From Blastopirellula retiformator (lineage in GTDB: Bacteria; Planctomycetota; Planctomycetia; Pirellulales; Pirellulaceae): 64,000 nt of DNA. The stretch covers positions 744,001 to 808,000 of the forward strand of contig NZ_SJPF01000003.1 of the NCBI RefSeq assembly GCF_007859755.1, given 5' to 3'. The notes below the pieces were generated by a model. That model was not told where the DNA came from. It made no database searches and saw only the letters and a program-made list of their open reading frames with translations. Shown here one piece after another: positions 38,001 through 45,859 of the stretch. The stretch's first letter is position 1. The number at the start of each line of letters is the position of its first letter. Made by a program: the position numbers and the translations under genes.

Positions 38001-38087
38001 GGCCGGGCAGAAGCTGGCGGAGACCTTCAGCGGCGTCGGAATCTCGGTTTCTGGCGGTGTTGAGGGGCTTTGTGTCGGACGAATCAT
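35055..38087 (-). CDS. nrdJ: Adenosylcobalamin-dependent ribonucleotide reductase (class II)
   Basis: Makes deoxyribonucleotides using B12, with or without oxygen. It has 1010 residues. Family blocks are [70 protein letters not shown] (active-site region) and [20 protein letters not shown]. The later NdrJ-type domain has [20 protein letters not shown]. The C-terminus has six cysteines in CxxC pairs (C984, C987, C997, C1000, C1003, C1009), probably zinc-binding and redox-active. The frame is open to 38243; the ATG at 38087 is chosen because GGAG lies six bases before it, although an ATG at 38099 is possible. Two NrdR-box-like sites lie directly upstream, so NrdR repression is likely. Confidence 0.95.
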   Translation of the reverse strand: [1010 protein letters not shown]

Positions 38088-38099
38088 AAGTGGCTCCAT

Positions 38100-38147
38100 G
38101 TTCAATATGTGGTGTTTTTGGTGGTTTGGCAACACAATATGTAGTGT
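38100..38147 (-). promoter_or_regulatory. Pair of NrdR-box-like operators upstream of nrdJ
   Basis: On the reverse strand, ACACTACATATTGTGT (38132-38147) and ACACCACATATTGAAC (38100-38115) match the NrdR box pattern ACACwATATATwGTGT; the first differs at one core position, the second is weaker. Their starts are 32 bases apart, the tandem spacing known for NrdR boxes (about three helical turns). They lie 13-60 bases upstream of the nrdJ ATG. Confidence 0.75.
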
Positions 38148-38275
38148 ATTTGGCGATTTGGACCCGGTTTCGAGTTGTTTGGGTAAGTGGGGTAGGCGTG
38201 TCAGACCCAATGGATGCCAACGAATCAGCGACGGCTGATCCATTTCCGCAGGTTACACAAGTGGCGTCGTGACGA

Positions 38276-39076
38276 TTGGCCTTGTCGATTGCGCTGATGG
38301 CGGCCGTCTGGGGGCTGCTTTTCTTGGTCGCTTGGCTGGCTCGACCCGGTTTAGTGATCGGGATCCTGTTGATCTACGCCGGCTCATTTGCGTCGATTAG
38401 CCTGATGGGAGTGCTGGTGGCGCTGCCGATGCTCTCGCTGGCGATTCGTTTGCCGGTCAGCCTGGCGATGTTGTTGGCGACATCGTTCATTACCCTCTAT
38501 TTCTGGGAGACGCTTTCGGGGAACGATCTTCATTTGTGGCTGCTGCTCATTTCACTGCAGTACACCTTGGTCGCGTTTGCCAGTGCAATCGTTGCGCAGT
38601 TCTCCTGTGCTGCTGCGATAAGAAAGCGGCACTTTTCGCTGCTAACGCTGATCTTGGTCGTGACGGCGGTGGGGGTCGGAATGGGGATCGTGCGAGGCGT
38701 CGCGGCGACGCTCGACGTTGGTTGGGAGGATTGGGCCAACAGCCGGGCGGCCAGCTTCTCCACGGTCGCCCTGATGAACGCCGTGGCGGTGATTGGTCCA
38801 CTGCAGGCGCTGGCGCTACGTCGCAGGGCGCTGCGGATCTTGCTGCTGGTCGCCGGATTGCCGCAGTCGATCTTGATGTCGCTGGGGATTCTTTGGCTGC
38901 ACGACTGGCTGGTCCCCAACGAGAACGTGATGGAATACTGGGATGCCGTCCTCTTCGTCGGCGTTCAGGCGGCCGCCGTTTCGCTGACCTTGGCGCCAAT
39001 TACGCTGGCGCCAACCAGATCGCCGCTTCAAAAAACGCCGCCTCCGGCAGCTGACGTGTTACAACAAGAGCCATGA
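38276..39076 (+). CDS. Polytopic membrane protein, N-terminus possibly broken by a stop
   Basis: A membrane protein of about 260 residues with seven or so hydrophobic segments, unknown function. Its middle KRHFSLLTLILVVTAVGVGM resembles SHFSLLTLMAIVSIVALLSA in the next gene, a motif frequent in planctomycete membrane proteins. No good start is visible: TTG at 38276 and ATG at 38297 lack ribosome sites. In the same frame, just upstream, GTG 38198 or ATG 38210 opens a hydrophilic stretch MDANESATADPFPQVTQVAS that is cut by TGA at 38270-38272 right before the first membrane segment. The downstream paralogue has just such a soluble N-terminus, so a nonsense change is possible. It overlaps the next gene by four bases (ATGA). 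Confidence 0.6.
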   Translation: MALSIALMAAVWGLLFLVAWLARPGLVIGILLIYAGSFASISLMGVLVALPMLSLAIRLPVSLAMLLATSFITLYFWETLSGNDLHLWLLLISLQYTLVAFASAIVAQFSCAAAIRKRHFSLLTLILVVTAVGVGMGIVRGVAATLDVGWEDWANSRAASFSTVALMNAVAVIGPLQALALRRRALRILLLVAGLPQSILMSLGILWLHDWLVPNENVMEYWDAVLFVGVQAAAVSLTLAPITLAPTRSPLQKTPPPAADVLQQEP

Positions 39077-40737
39077 TTAGCACCGAGTTTGTTGACGAAG
39101 AGATGGAACCAGCCGCTCCGCCGGCTGAAATCGACCCGCGCGCCGAGGCGATCACGCTGAAGCTTTGTTGGGGGCTCTTTCTACAGGCGTTGGCGATCGG
39201 ACTGGTTTGCGTCAGTTCGGTCGGTTTGCATTTTCAGGGCCTGGATCGACTGGTGATGACGTTCGCCGCGATCAGTTCGCTGGCCAATTTCGCCGGGATC
39301 GTGTTGTCGCTTGCGGGGATTTCGTGGCGAAGGCGGTACGGTTTCAGTGCGTTTGCGATGGCGACAGCGGCTGTCTTTTTTTGCTTTGGGGTCTACACCG
39401 AGACGGGTGCTTTCACGTTTCAAATGACGTATGTTTTTGTGTCGCTCCTGTTGCAGGCGACGCTGATCGCCGTCTTGGCCGGGACAGTGGGACTTCTGTT
39501 TTCGCTGATTCGCCGAGATCGGACCGAGCCGCGATCGCATTTCTCGCTGTTGACGCTGATGGCGATCGTCTCGATCGTCGCGTTATTGTCGGCGGGCGCC
39601 AGGCCGTTGTTCGTCCGCATGCGCTGGACCAGTTACGAGACGGTCACCCACGGCGCTACCATCTTTGTCATTCTCTGCGGCGGCGGGGCTCTGGCGGGAC
39701 TGGCGCCGTCGCTGGCGATCCAGTGGCGATCGCGGCCGATGCGCTGGTTGGTGGTGTTCGTCGGTCTGGCGGCGACGCTGGGCGTTGGATACTTGTGTCA
39801 GATGACCCTTGTGTGGGCGACGTCGGGCCGAGTCGGAATAACGACGTGGGACTGGAACTTTTGCCTGGTGATTCAACTGGCCCTGACGACGATTGGGTTT
39901 GGGCCACTGTTGTTTGGCGGTGCAGGAGGCGCTCTGTCCACCAAGAGGCAAAACTGGCGGTATGCGATCGCCATTGGTCTACTGGTGGCTGCGGTGTTCG
40001 TGTTGTGCATGCTTATCGACCCGATGGACCTGGGCGCGTACGTCTATTTCCCGCTGGCCAGAACAATGACGCTCGCGACTGTCAGCCTGTTGGCGATATT
40101 GGCGACTACCGATGCAGGCGAGCATTGGCGACGCGTGCTTGTAAGCGTCGCACTCGCGATACTTTGGTTGTTCGTCGTCGAACGGATGGTGGGTGAGCCC
40201 AACCGTTTGTTTCTGGGGCAACACTGGTTTCCGCTGGCCATACTTCAGTTCTTACTGACGGTGGCGGTGCATCACGGGATGCGAGCCGTTGTGCGAAACG
40301 AAGCCATGACCGACTTTCGGTATCGGATGCGAGTTTGGTTTTTCCTCTTCGCGGTGATTTTGTTTTTGGGGAGCCTCGTCGAGATGAGTCAATTCTGGTT
40401 TTCGATTTACCCCAGAATGGCGCTGCTGGCGACGATCGGCGCGATCCTACCGATGGTCGCGTTCGATACGCCCAACCCACGGATCCGCCGGTTGGCCCTG
40501 TTTGCGACGGTCCCGACGGCGTTGTTGTTGGCATGTGTTAATAACGCTCTGTATGAGTTGCCGACCAAGCAATACCTGGCGCCGGGAATCGCCGACAAAA
40601 AGATCATCGCGTCGGCGGTGATTGGGCAAGCGGTGATCTTGACGATTGCGATCTTGCCGCTGATTTGGACGCCAGAGCGGGTGGAAGAGGAAGGTGAGCA
40701 ACACGGGGCTTCCGACGAGGTCATCAGCCAAGCTTAA
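39073..40737 (+). CDS. Polytopic membrane protein, unknown, partner of the previous gene
   Basis: A 554-residue protein with a soluble acidic N-terminus (MISTEFVDEEMEPAAPPAEI) and about a dozen hydrophobic segments, apparently including a duplicated half. The stretch SHFSLLTLMAIVSIVALLSA matches one in the upstream gene. No transport or enzyme motif is visible. Its ATG overlaps the upstream stop (ATGA), so the two proteins are probably made together and may form one complex. Its TAA overlaps the stop of the convergent FIST gene by three bases within CTTAAG. Confidence 0.72.
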   Translation: MISTEFVDEEMEPAAPPAEIDPRAEAITLKLCWGLFLQALAIGLVCVSSVGLHFQGLDRLVMTFAAISSLANFAGIVLSLAGISWRRRYGFSAFAMATAAVFFCFGVYTETGAFTFQMTYVFVSLLLQATLIAVLAGTVGLLFSLIRRDRTEPRSHFSLLTLMAIVSIVALLSAGARPLFVRMRWTSYETVTHGATIFVILCGGGALAGLAPSLAIQWRSRPMRWLVVFVGLAATLGVGYLCQMTLVWATSGRVGITTWDWNFCLVIQLALTTIGFGPLLFGGAGGALSTKRQNWRYAIAIGLLVAAVFVLCMLIDPMDLGAYVYFPLARTMTLATVSLLAILATTDAGEHWRRVLVSVALAILWLFVVERMVGEPNRLFLGQHWFPLAILQFLLTVAVHHGMRAVVRNEAMTDFRYRMRVWFFLFAVILFLGSLVEMSQFWFSIYPRMALLATIGAILPMVAFDTPNPRIRRLALFATVPTALLLACVNNALYELPTKQYLAPGIADKKIIASAVIGQAVILTIAILPLIWTPERVEEEGEQHGASDEVISQA

Positions 40738-41921
40738 GAGGCGGGAGTTTCCTCAAAAAGCGCCAGACTCGCCGTAAACCCATGCATAAAATTCTGCCCG
40801 CCGATCGGGCCGATCTCTCCCATCGCAAAGATCCCGGCCGCCGGGATGTCGCCGCAGGCCGCTTGGACGCAGGCGGCGTCGTGGTCGGGCGTGGAGAAAA
40901 GTCGGGTGCCGCGGCCGTTGCAGGTGAAGACCAACGCGCCCAGCGGCGTGCCGGGCGCTTCTTTCGCCAATAGTTGTTTCAGGTCGGCGTCGGCCGAGTG
41001 TTCGTCGCGAACGTGGAATTGGATTGTTTGTCCGGGGCGGACATAGTCGCCGACCGAGATCCCGCCGCTCTCTTGGTTGACGCCGATCACGTTGCGGACG
41101 ATGAAGTCGCCCGGCTCGAACTTGTCGCGATATTCGTCGACCACTTGGCCAATCTGCAGGCCTTGGTTGACCAGCTGCTGATCGCTGGTCGGCAGGGTAG
41201 CGAAGATCTCGCGGATCACGTCGAGCGGCGGGCGGCCGCCCAGCAGATGGATTTCGTTTCGCTCGCTCTTGGTGATCACCATCGGCTGTCCGATCGGGCG
41301 GCAACCTTGCGACACGACGGTGCGAATCCGCACGGCGCCATGCAGGTAGATCGCGGTCGCGCCCGTTTTTTTGACCTCCGCGCCATGAATCAGCAGGTTC
41401 TCGCCGGGGGCGTGTCCGCCGCTCGCCATGCCGCCGATGATCGGTACGCCGGGCTGGTCTTCGTTCATCCGGGCAAGCAGCGCGTCGGCCGGAAAGCTGA
41501 ACGGTTCGCCCAGCAGGATCAGCGACGCGTCGCTGGGCCACTGCAGCGGCAGATCGCCATTCCAGCCGGTGAACGATCCGCCATCGGGCGTGCGCTGGAA
41601 CTCGAGATGCATCGGCGTGATCTCGACGCCGGGCAAGTGAGCCAGCCAGAGCGAGATCGCCGGGGCATGTTCGATCTCTTGACCGACGCCGACGATCGCT
41701 TCGCCAGTGCTGCCGAACAGGTTTTCAGTACCCAGCAGGTTGCAGAGCTGCGCAGCGATCGTCTCAAGGTGCTCGGCATGTTGCGGCGAGACAAAGACGA
41801 ACGCCAGGTCGACCGGCGCCGAAAGTTGATCGAGCGCCTTGCGTGCAACCTCGGCAATCGCCTCTTCGGTCGTATCGTGCGTTGACAGAGCCGCGGCGAA
41901 TTTTGGTTTGGACGTGGTCAT
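40734..41921 (-). CDS. FIST N and C domain protein (small-ligand sensor)
   Basis: A 395-residue protein of FIST-N plus FIST-C type, thought to bind small ligands such as amino acids and usually tied to signal transduction. FIST-N has NLFGSTGEAIVGVGQEIEHA, PIIGGMASGGHAPGENLLIH and GATAIYLHGAVRIRTVVSQG. FIST-C has PLGALVFTCNGRGTRLFSTP and the closing MGEIGPIGGQNFMHGFTASL. There is no output domain and no kinase or cyclase gene beside it, so it is a stand-alone sensor or a family member of other function. A hairpin-rich repeat lies just upstream, between it and thiG. Confidence 0.9.
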   Translation of the reverse strand: MTTSKPKFAAALSTHDTTEEAIAEVARKALDQLSAPVDLAFVFVSPQHAEHLETIAAQLCNLLGTENLFGSTGEAIVGVGQEIEHAPAISLWLAHLPGVEITPMHLEFQRTPDGGSFTGWNGDLPLQWPSDASLILLGEPFSFPADALLARMNEDQPGVPIIGGMASGGHAPGENLLIHGAEVKKTGATAIYLHGAVRIRTVVSQGCRPIGQPMVITKSERNEIHLLGGRPPLDVIREIFATLPTSDQQLVNQGLQIGQVVDEYRDKFEPGDFIVRNVIGVNQESGGISVGDYVRPGQTIQFHVRDEHSADADLKQLLAKEAPGTPLGALVFTCNGRGTRLFSTPDHDAACVQAACGDIPAAGIFAMGEIGPIGGQNFMHGFTASLALFEETPAS

Positions 41922-41962
41922 GCGTTCTTTCGCAGCAGCGGTTATGCGCTAGGTAAAAATCC

Positions 41963-42072
41963 TTGGTGCCATGCTCTTATCGCGTCACACGCGAGATGAG
42001 CATGCCTTTTTCCTGGATACCGCATCGAAGACATGCTCTTCCGTCGAAGACGCCGTAAGAGCATGGCACCAA
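41963..42072. repeat. 110-bp palindromic repeat made of two hairpins
   Basis: Outer arms are perfect 17-bp inverted repeats (TTGGTGCCATGCTCTTA at 41963-41979 with 42056-42072). Inside, the core CATGCTC occurs four times in alternating orientation, so the DNA can fold into two side-by-side hairpins. This layout resembles REP/BIME or small MITE elements. It lies between FIST (divergent start) and the thiG stop. Confidence 0.65.
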
Positions 42073-42088
42073 AAAAATTGAGCGGTAC

Positions 42089-42955
42089 TTAGTCGTGCGC
42101 CGCTTCCCAGCGGGGCGCTGGTTTCTGGCCGATGACGCCTTCTTCGGGGCTGCTGGCCGACGCGTAGAGCCGTTTCGGGATGCGTCCGGCCAAGTGCGAC
42201 ATGCGGCCTGCTTCGATGCCGCACTTCATGGCGACCGCCATGCGAAGCGGATCTTCGGCATGGGCAATTGCCGTGTTCAGCAGCACGCCATCAACTCCCA
42301 GCTCCATCGCCACGGCCACGTCACTGGCGGCGCCAACGCCGGCGTCGACAATCACCGGAAAGTCGGGATCACCATCCTTCAGGTATTCCAGACAAATCCG
42401 GATGTTGTTCGGGTTGAGGATCCCCTGCCCTGACCCGATTGGACTGCCGGCTGGCATCACAGCCGCGGCGCCCAGGTCTTTCAATCGCCGGGCGATAACC
42501 GGATCGTCGGTCGTGTAACAGAGGACTTGAAAGCCATCTTTGACCAGCTCTTCGCAAGCGATCAGCGTTTCGACCGGATGCGGCAGCAGCGTCTTGGTAT
42601 CGGCCAGGCATTCCAGCTTTACCCAGTCGGCGCCGGGGTTCTCGAGCCCTTCCAGGATCTCGCGTCCCAGTCGTGCCGTGCGAACCGCATCGCGTGCGTT
42701 GTAGCAGCCGGCCGTGTTGGGGAGCAGCGTGTAGCGGTCGAGATCGATGTAGTCGAGGATGTTGCGGCCATGCGGATCGTACAAGCGTTCGCGGCGAACG
42801 GCGACGGTCAGGCAGTCAGAGCCAGAGAGCTCCAGCGCCTGCTGCATTACCTCAAACGTTTCGTACTTGCCGGTCCCGACGATCAAACGAGACTTCAAGA
42901 CGTGCGTGCCGATCTTGAGCGGCTGATCGAACTGCGGCGTAGTGACGACGCTCAT
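42089..42955 (-). CDS. thiG: Thiazole synthase
   Basis: Forms the thiazole ring of vitamin B1 from deoxyxylulose phosphate, dehydroglycine or glycine imine, and ThiS thiocarboxylate. The protein has 288 residues, slightly longer than the usual 255-265 because of a C-terminal tail ([21 protein letters not shown]). Blocks are [80 protein letters not shown] and [20 protein letters not shown]. Its ATG shares one base with the thiS stop (TAATG), so translation is coupled. No other thiamin genes are in the window. Confidence 0.96.
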   Translation of the reverse strand: MSVVTTPQFDQPLKIGTHVLKSRLIVGTGKYETFEVMQQALELSGSDCLTVAVRRERLYDPHGRNILDYIDLDRYTLLPNTAGCYNARDAVRTARLGREILEGLENPGADWVKLECLADTKTLLPHPVETLIACEELVKDGFQVLCYTTDDPVIARRLKDLGAAAVMPAGSPIGSGQGILNPNNIRICLEYLKDGDPDFPVIVDAGVGAASDVAVAMELGVDGVLLNTAIAHAEDPLRMAVAMKCGIEAGRMSHLAGRIPKRLYASASSPEEGVIGQKPAPRWEAAHD

Positions 42956-43155
42956 TAACCCCCTCCTACCAGCGTGACGATTTCGACCTCGTCCCCTTCG
43001 GTCAGCCGGATCTCGGCGTGACGTTTGCGGGGAGCGAGCTGCTGATTCAATTCGACCGCAACAAACTTGGGGTTCATCCCGAGCTGGGCGATCAGGTCGG
43101 CCACAGTCGCCTCGGGGGGCGCTTCATGGTCGGCGGCGTTTACGCGAATCTTCAT
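42955..43155 (-). CDS. thiS: Sulfur carrier protein ThiS
   Basis: A 66-residue ubiquitin-like sulfur carrier that becomes a C-terminal thiocarboxylate and gives sulfur to the thiazole ring. It begins [20 protein letters not shown] and ends [14 protein letters not shown]; the C-terminal Gly-Gly needed for activation is present, with one more glycine before it. It is placed directly upstream of thiG, with a one-base overlap, as in many thiamin operons. The adenylating enzyme (ThiF or a MoeB-like protein) is not in the window. Confidence 0.95.
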   Translation of the reverse strand: MKIRVNAADHEAPPEATVADLIAQLGMNPKFVAVELNQQLAPRKRHAEIRLTEGDEVEIVTLVGGG

Positions 43156-43255
43156 GTCGTACTTACAAAGCGGAAATCAGGGGGGATCGATCGTTTATTG
43201 TACGGGGGAGGGGAAAAGATCGACAACCACCGCCTGAGGATGCGGCCAGCGCATG

Positions 43256-43281
43256 AAAAACCCCGCGAAAAGGACGCGGGG
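43256..43281 (-). terminator. Terminator of the gene at 43313-43861
   Basis: CCCCGCG (43261-43267) pairs with CGCGGGG (43275-43281), with T's on the reverse strand from the A run 43256-43260. It lies 32 bases past the stop and also shields thiS from read-through. Confidence 0.85.
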
Positions 43282-43312
43282 CTTCGGTTTTTTGGAATCT
43301 TGCGAAGCCAGT

Positions 43313-43861
43313 TTACGGTTCGCGGATCATCGCGTTGCGGGCCGAGCCCCGGGTGATCGGAATCAAGGCGCCACTCTGCGGGGCGCCGCGCGAAGCCTGA
43401 TTTTCCTGCCACGGAATGCCGTAGCCGACAAAGTTGCCGCTGGTCGAGTCGATCACGTACACGACCGAGTTGGCGGGGCGAGCGTTGACGGTCCGGCCTC
43501 CCTGGAACATCGCCTTGCCGACCAGCAGCATGAACTGCGGCTTGCTGGTCGGATCGATCTGCAGATCGCCCATCGCGTTGGCGCGAAACACGCTGGGGGC
43601 GGCCTGCTGATTGCGGGTGTTAATGACGTAGCACTGCAGGTCGCCGGTCAAAAAGTCGAGCGTGAAGAGTCCGTCGGCGCTGGAGTCGATATCGCCGGTC
43701 GCGGCGGCCATGGTGTCGGTCCGCGTGGCGCTGGCTTGAACGGGAATCTCGAGGACGGCGTTGGTCGGACGCGACAGCAAAACGCCGGCGATCGCGGCGA
43801 CGCCGCACAAACCGCCCATAGCGAAACCGATCCAAATGCCGGAAAGACGTGATCTACGCAT
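43313..43861 (-). CDS. Single-pass membrane or exported protein, unknown
   Basis: A 182-residue protein that I do not recognise. One membrane segment or uncleaved signal (SGIWIGFAMGGLCGVAAIAGV, 7-27, shown in part) is followed by a beta-rich soluble domain: DGLFTLDFLTGDLQCYVINT, KPQFMLLVGKAMFQGGRT, NSVVYVIDSTSGNFVGYGIP and the end LIPITRGSARNAMIREP. The repeated D-S/F-x-T-G-x-F/L pattern is reminiscent of beta-propeller or bell-shaped strand repeats, but the domain is too short for a full propeller. It is transcribed alone, divergent from the gamma-glutamyltransferase gene. Confidence 0.65.
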   Translation of the reverse strand: MRRSRLSGIWIGFAMGGLCGVAAIAGVLLSRPTNAVLEIPVQASATRTDTMAAATGDIDSSADGLFTLDFLTGDLQCYVINTRNQQAAPSVFRANAMGDLQIDPTSKPQFMLLVGKAMFQGGRTVNARPANSVVYVIDSTSGNFVGYGIPWQENQASRGAPQSGALIPITRGSARNAMIREP

Positions 43862-44117
43862 AACGAGGAGGTCCTGTTGTCGATATCAGGGGGGGCAGCG
43901 GAAGTCGCCGGTGCTGGCGCTGCGGCGACCCGAGTCTCAGTCAATCGTAGGGTTTTTCGACAAACGACGCCAGAGAGAACGCCAGAATCGCAAAATTCGC
44001 AGGCCACGGCCGTGAAATCCGCAGTGGGGGAGTATGATAAAGGGAACCCCTCATCCCCGTTTTCCACTCTCCAAGCCCCCCTGGCTGACTCAATTATCTA
44101 CCGGAAAGTATCGCCCG

Positions 44118-45812
44118 ATGTTGCGACGTGCTGTGCTGCCGCTCTCTTTGTTATTGCTGCTGAATCTGACTTGGAGTGCGCTCGGGGGGAATGATCCGAC
44201 GCGGGTCCGAAACGCGATGGTCGTTTCGCAAAGCGCTATCGCGTCGCAAGTGGGCGCCGATGTGATGCAGGAAGGGGGCAACGCCGTTGATGCGGCGGTG
44301 GCGACCGCGTTTGCCATGGCGGTGACTCATCCGACCGCCGGCAACATCGGCGGCGGCGGGTTCTTGGTCTTTCGTCCGGCCGAGGGAGAGCCGACGGCGT
44401 TTAACTTTCGTGAAAAGGCGCCGGCCGCCGCGCACCCCGAGATGTGGCTAAACGAAAACGGGGAATACGACTACCAGCGGCACCACGAAAGCCACAAGGC
44501 GGTCGGTGTGCCGGGGACGGTCGCTGGGCTGTACCTGGCTTGGAAAACGCACGGCAAGCTCCCTTGGAAACGCCTGGTCGAACCGGCGGTTCTTCTGGCG
44601 GCCGACGGGTTTGTGGTGGGAGATGGACTCGAGCGGACGCTGAAAGGGGAAATTGATCGTTTCAAGAAGTACCCCGCGTCGCTCGCGCAGTTCACCAAGA
44701 ATGGAGAGCCGTACCTGGCTGGCGATGTTCTGAAACAGCCCGATCTGGCGAAGACGCTCGAGAGAATTCGTGATCAAGGACCGGCCGGTTTTTACGAAGG
44801 GGAAACGGCCGAACTGTTGGTCAAAGAAATGGAGGCCAACGGCGGTCTGATCACGCTGGAAGATATGAAGGGCTACGCCGCCCAGCAGTGCCAACCGCTA
44901 ACCGGTAAATATCGCGGGTATGACGTGATCGGTATGCCCCCGCCCAGTTCGGGCGGCGTCGGCGTGATCGAAATGCTGAACATCCTGGAAGGATACGATA
45001 TTCGATCCGCCGGATCAGGCTCGGCCCTGAACCTGCACCGCATGGCCGAAGCGATGCGCCGCAGCTACGCCGATCGGGCGCAGCACCTGGGCGATCCTGA
45101 CTTCAATCCCGACATGCCGGTCAAAGAGCTGATCTCGAAGGAGCATGCCGCCGAGTTGCGCAAAACGATTGACGAGTCGAAGGCGTCCGTCTCGACGCCG
45201 GAGAGTTTCGAGTGGGCGTATGAAAGCGACGAGACGACTCACTTTTCGGTGGTCGACGCCGATCGCAACGCGGTCTCGATGACCTACACGCTCGAATACG
45301 CCTATGGCTCGGCGATCACCGTGCCGGGGGCCGGCTTTATCTTGAACAACGAGATGGGGGACTTTAATGCAGGCCCCGGTCTGACGACAGCGGGTGGTTT
45401 GATCGGCACCAAACCGAATTTGGCGCTGCCGCAAAAGCGGATGCTTTCGAGCATGTCGCCGACGATCATCGCCAAAGATGGCGAGCTGTTCATGGTGACC
45501 GGCAGTCCCGGCGGTCGCACGATCATCAATACCGTCCTGCAAACGATTTTGAATGTGGTCGACCACAAGATGAACGCCCAGGAAGCGGTTGACGCCGGGC
45601 GGATCCATCACCAGTGGTTGCCGTCGCGGATCATGTACGAGCACCAAGGCTTCTCGCCCGATACGCTCGCCATCCTTCGCGACATGGGGCACGAGCTCTA
45701 CCGGAACAACAAGCAAGGGACCGCCGAAGTGATCGTCGTTGACGCCAAGAGCGGGCATTTGGAGGGTGGCCTCGATCGCCGCCGACCCGATGGCGGCGCG
45801 GCTGGATACTAA
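44118..45812 (+). CDS. ggt: Gamma-glutamyltransferase
   Basis: Exported enzyme that cleaves or transfers the gamma-glutamyl group of glutathione and similar compounds; it matures by self-cleavage. It has 564 residues, with signal peptide MLRRAVLPLSLLLLLNLTWS. The large chain has VGADVMQEGGNAVDAAVATA and HPTAGNIGGGGFLVF. The self-cleavage site and catalytic threonine lie in ESDETTHFSVVDADRNAVS (the T before HFSVVD). The small chain has LSSMSPTIIAKDGELFMVTG and SPGGRTIINTVLQ. The C-terminus GGAAGY is typical. The frame opens at 44034, but the ATG at 44118 starts the signal peptide. A palindromic repeat follows right after the stop. Confidence 0.95.
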   Translation: MLRRAVLPLSLLLLLNLTWSALGGNDPTRVRNAMVVSQSAIASQVGADVMQEGGNAVDAAVATAFAMAVTHPTAGNIGGGGFLVFRPAEGEPTAFNFREKAPAAAHPEMWLNENGEYDYQRHHESHKAVGVPGTVAGLYLAWKTHGKLPWKRLVEPAVLLAADGFVVGDGLERTLKGEIDRFKKYPASLAQFTKNGEPYLAGDVLKQPDLAKTLERIRDQGPAGFYEGETAELLVKEMEANGGLITLEDMKGYAAQQCQPLTGKYRGYDVIGMPPPSSGGVGVIEMLNILEGYDIRSAGSGSALNLHRMAEAMRRSYADRAQHLGDPDFNPDMPVKELISKEHAAELRKTIDESKASVSTPESFEWAYESDETTHFSVVDADRNAVSMTYTLEYAYGSAITVPGAGFILNNEMGDFNAGPGLTTAGGLIGTKPNLALPQKRMLSSMSPTIIAKDGELFMVTGSPGGRTIINTVLQTILNVVDHKMNAQEAVDAGRIHHQWLPSRIMYEHQGFSPDTLAILRDMGHELYRNNKQGTAEVIVVDAKSGHLEGGLDRRRPDGGAAGY

Positions 45813-45855
45813 CTGCCTGTTGAAAAATGCCATCGTGGCATTTTTCAACCTCGCC
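45806..45855 (+). repeat. 50-bp palindromic element, copy A
   Basis: Identical at 49 of 50 positions to 54984-55033 in the other orientation. The core GTTGAAAAATGCCA (14-bp stem, 3-base loop) is flanked by ATACTAACTGCC on one side and CTCGCC on the other. It begins four bases before the ggt stop codon, so it covers the last codon and TAA. The core could act as a terminator. Confidence 0.85.
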
Positions 45856-45859
45856 ATGC

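Noticed and set aside
41963-42072. Idea that the palindromic repeat is a riboswitch for thiG
   Set aside because: It lies downstream of thiG (reverse strand), not in a leader, and has no thiamin-box sequence.
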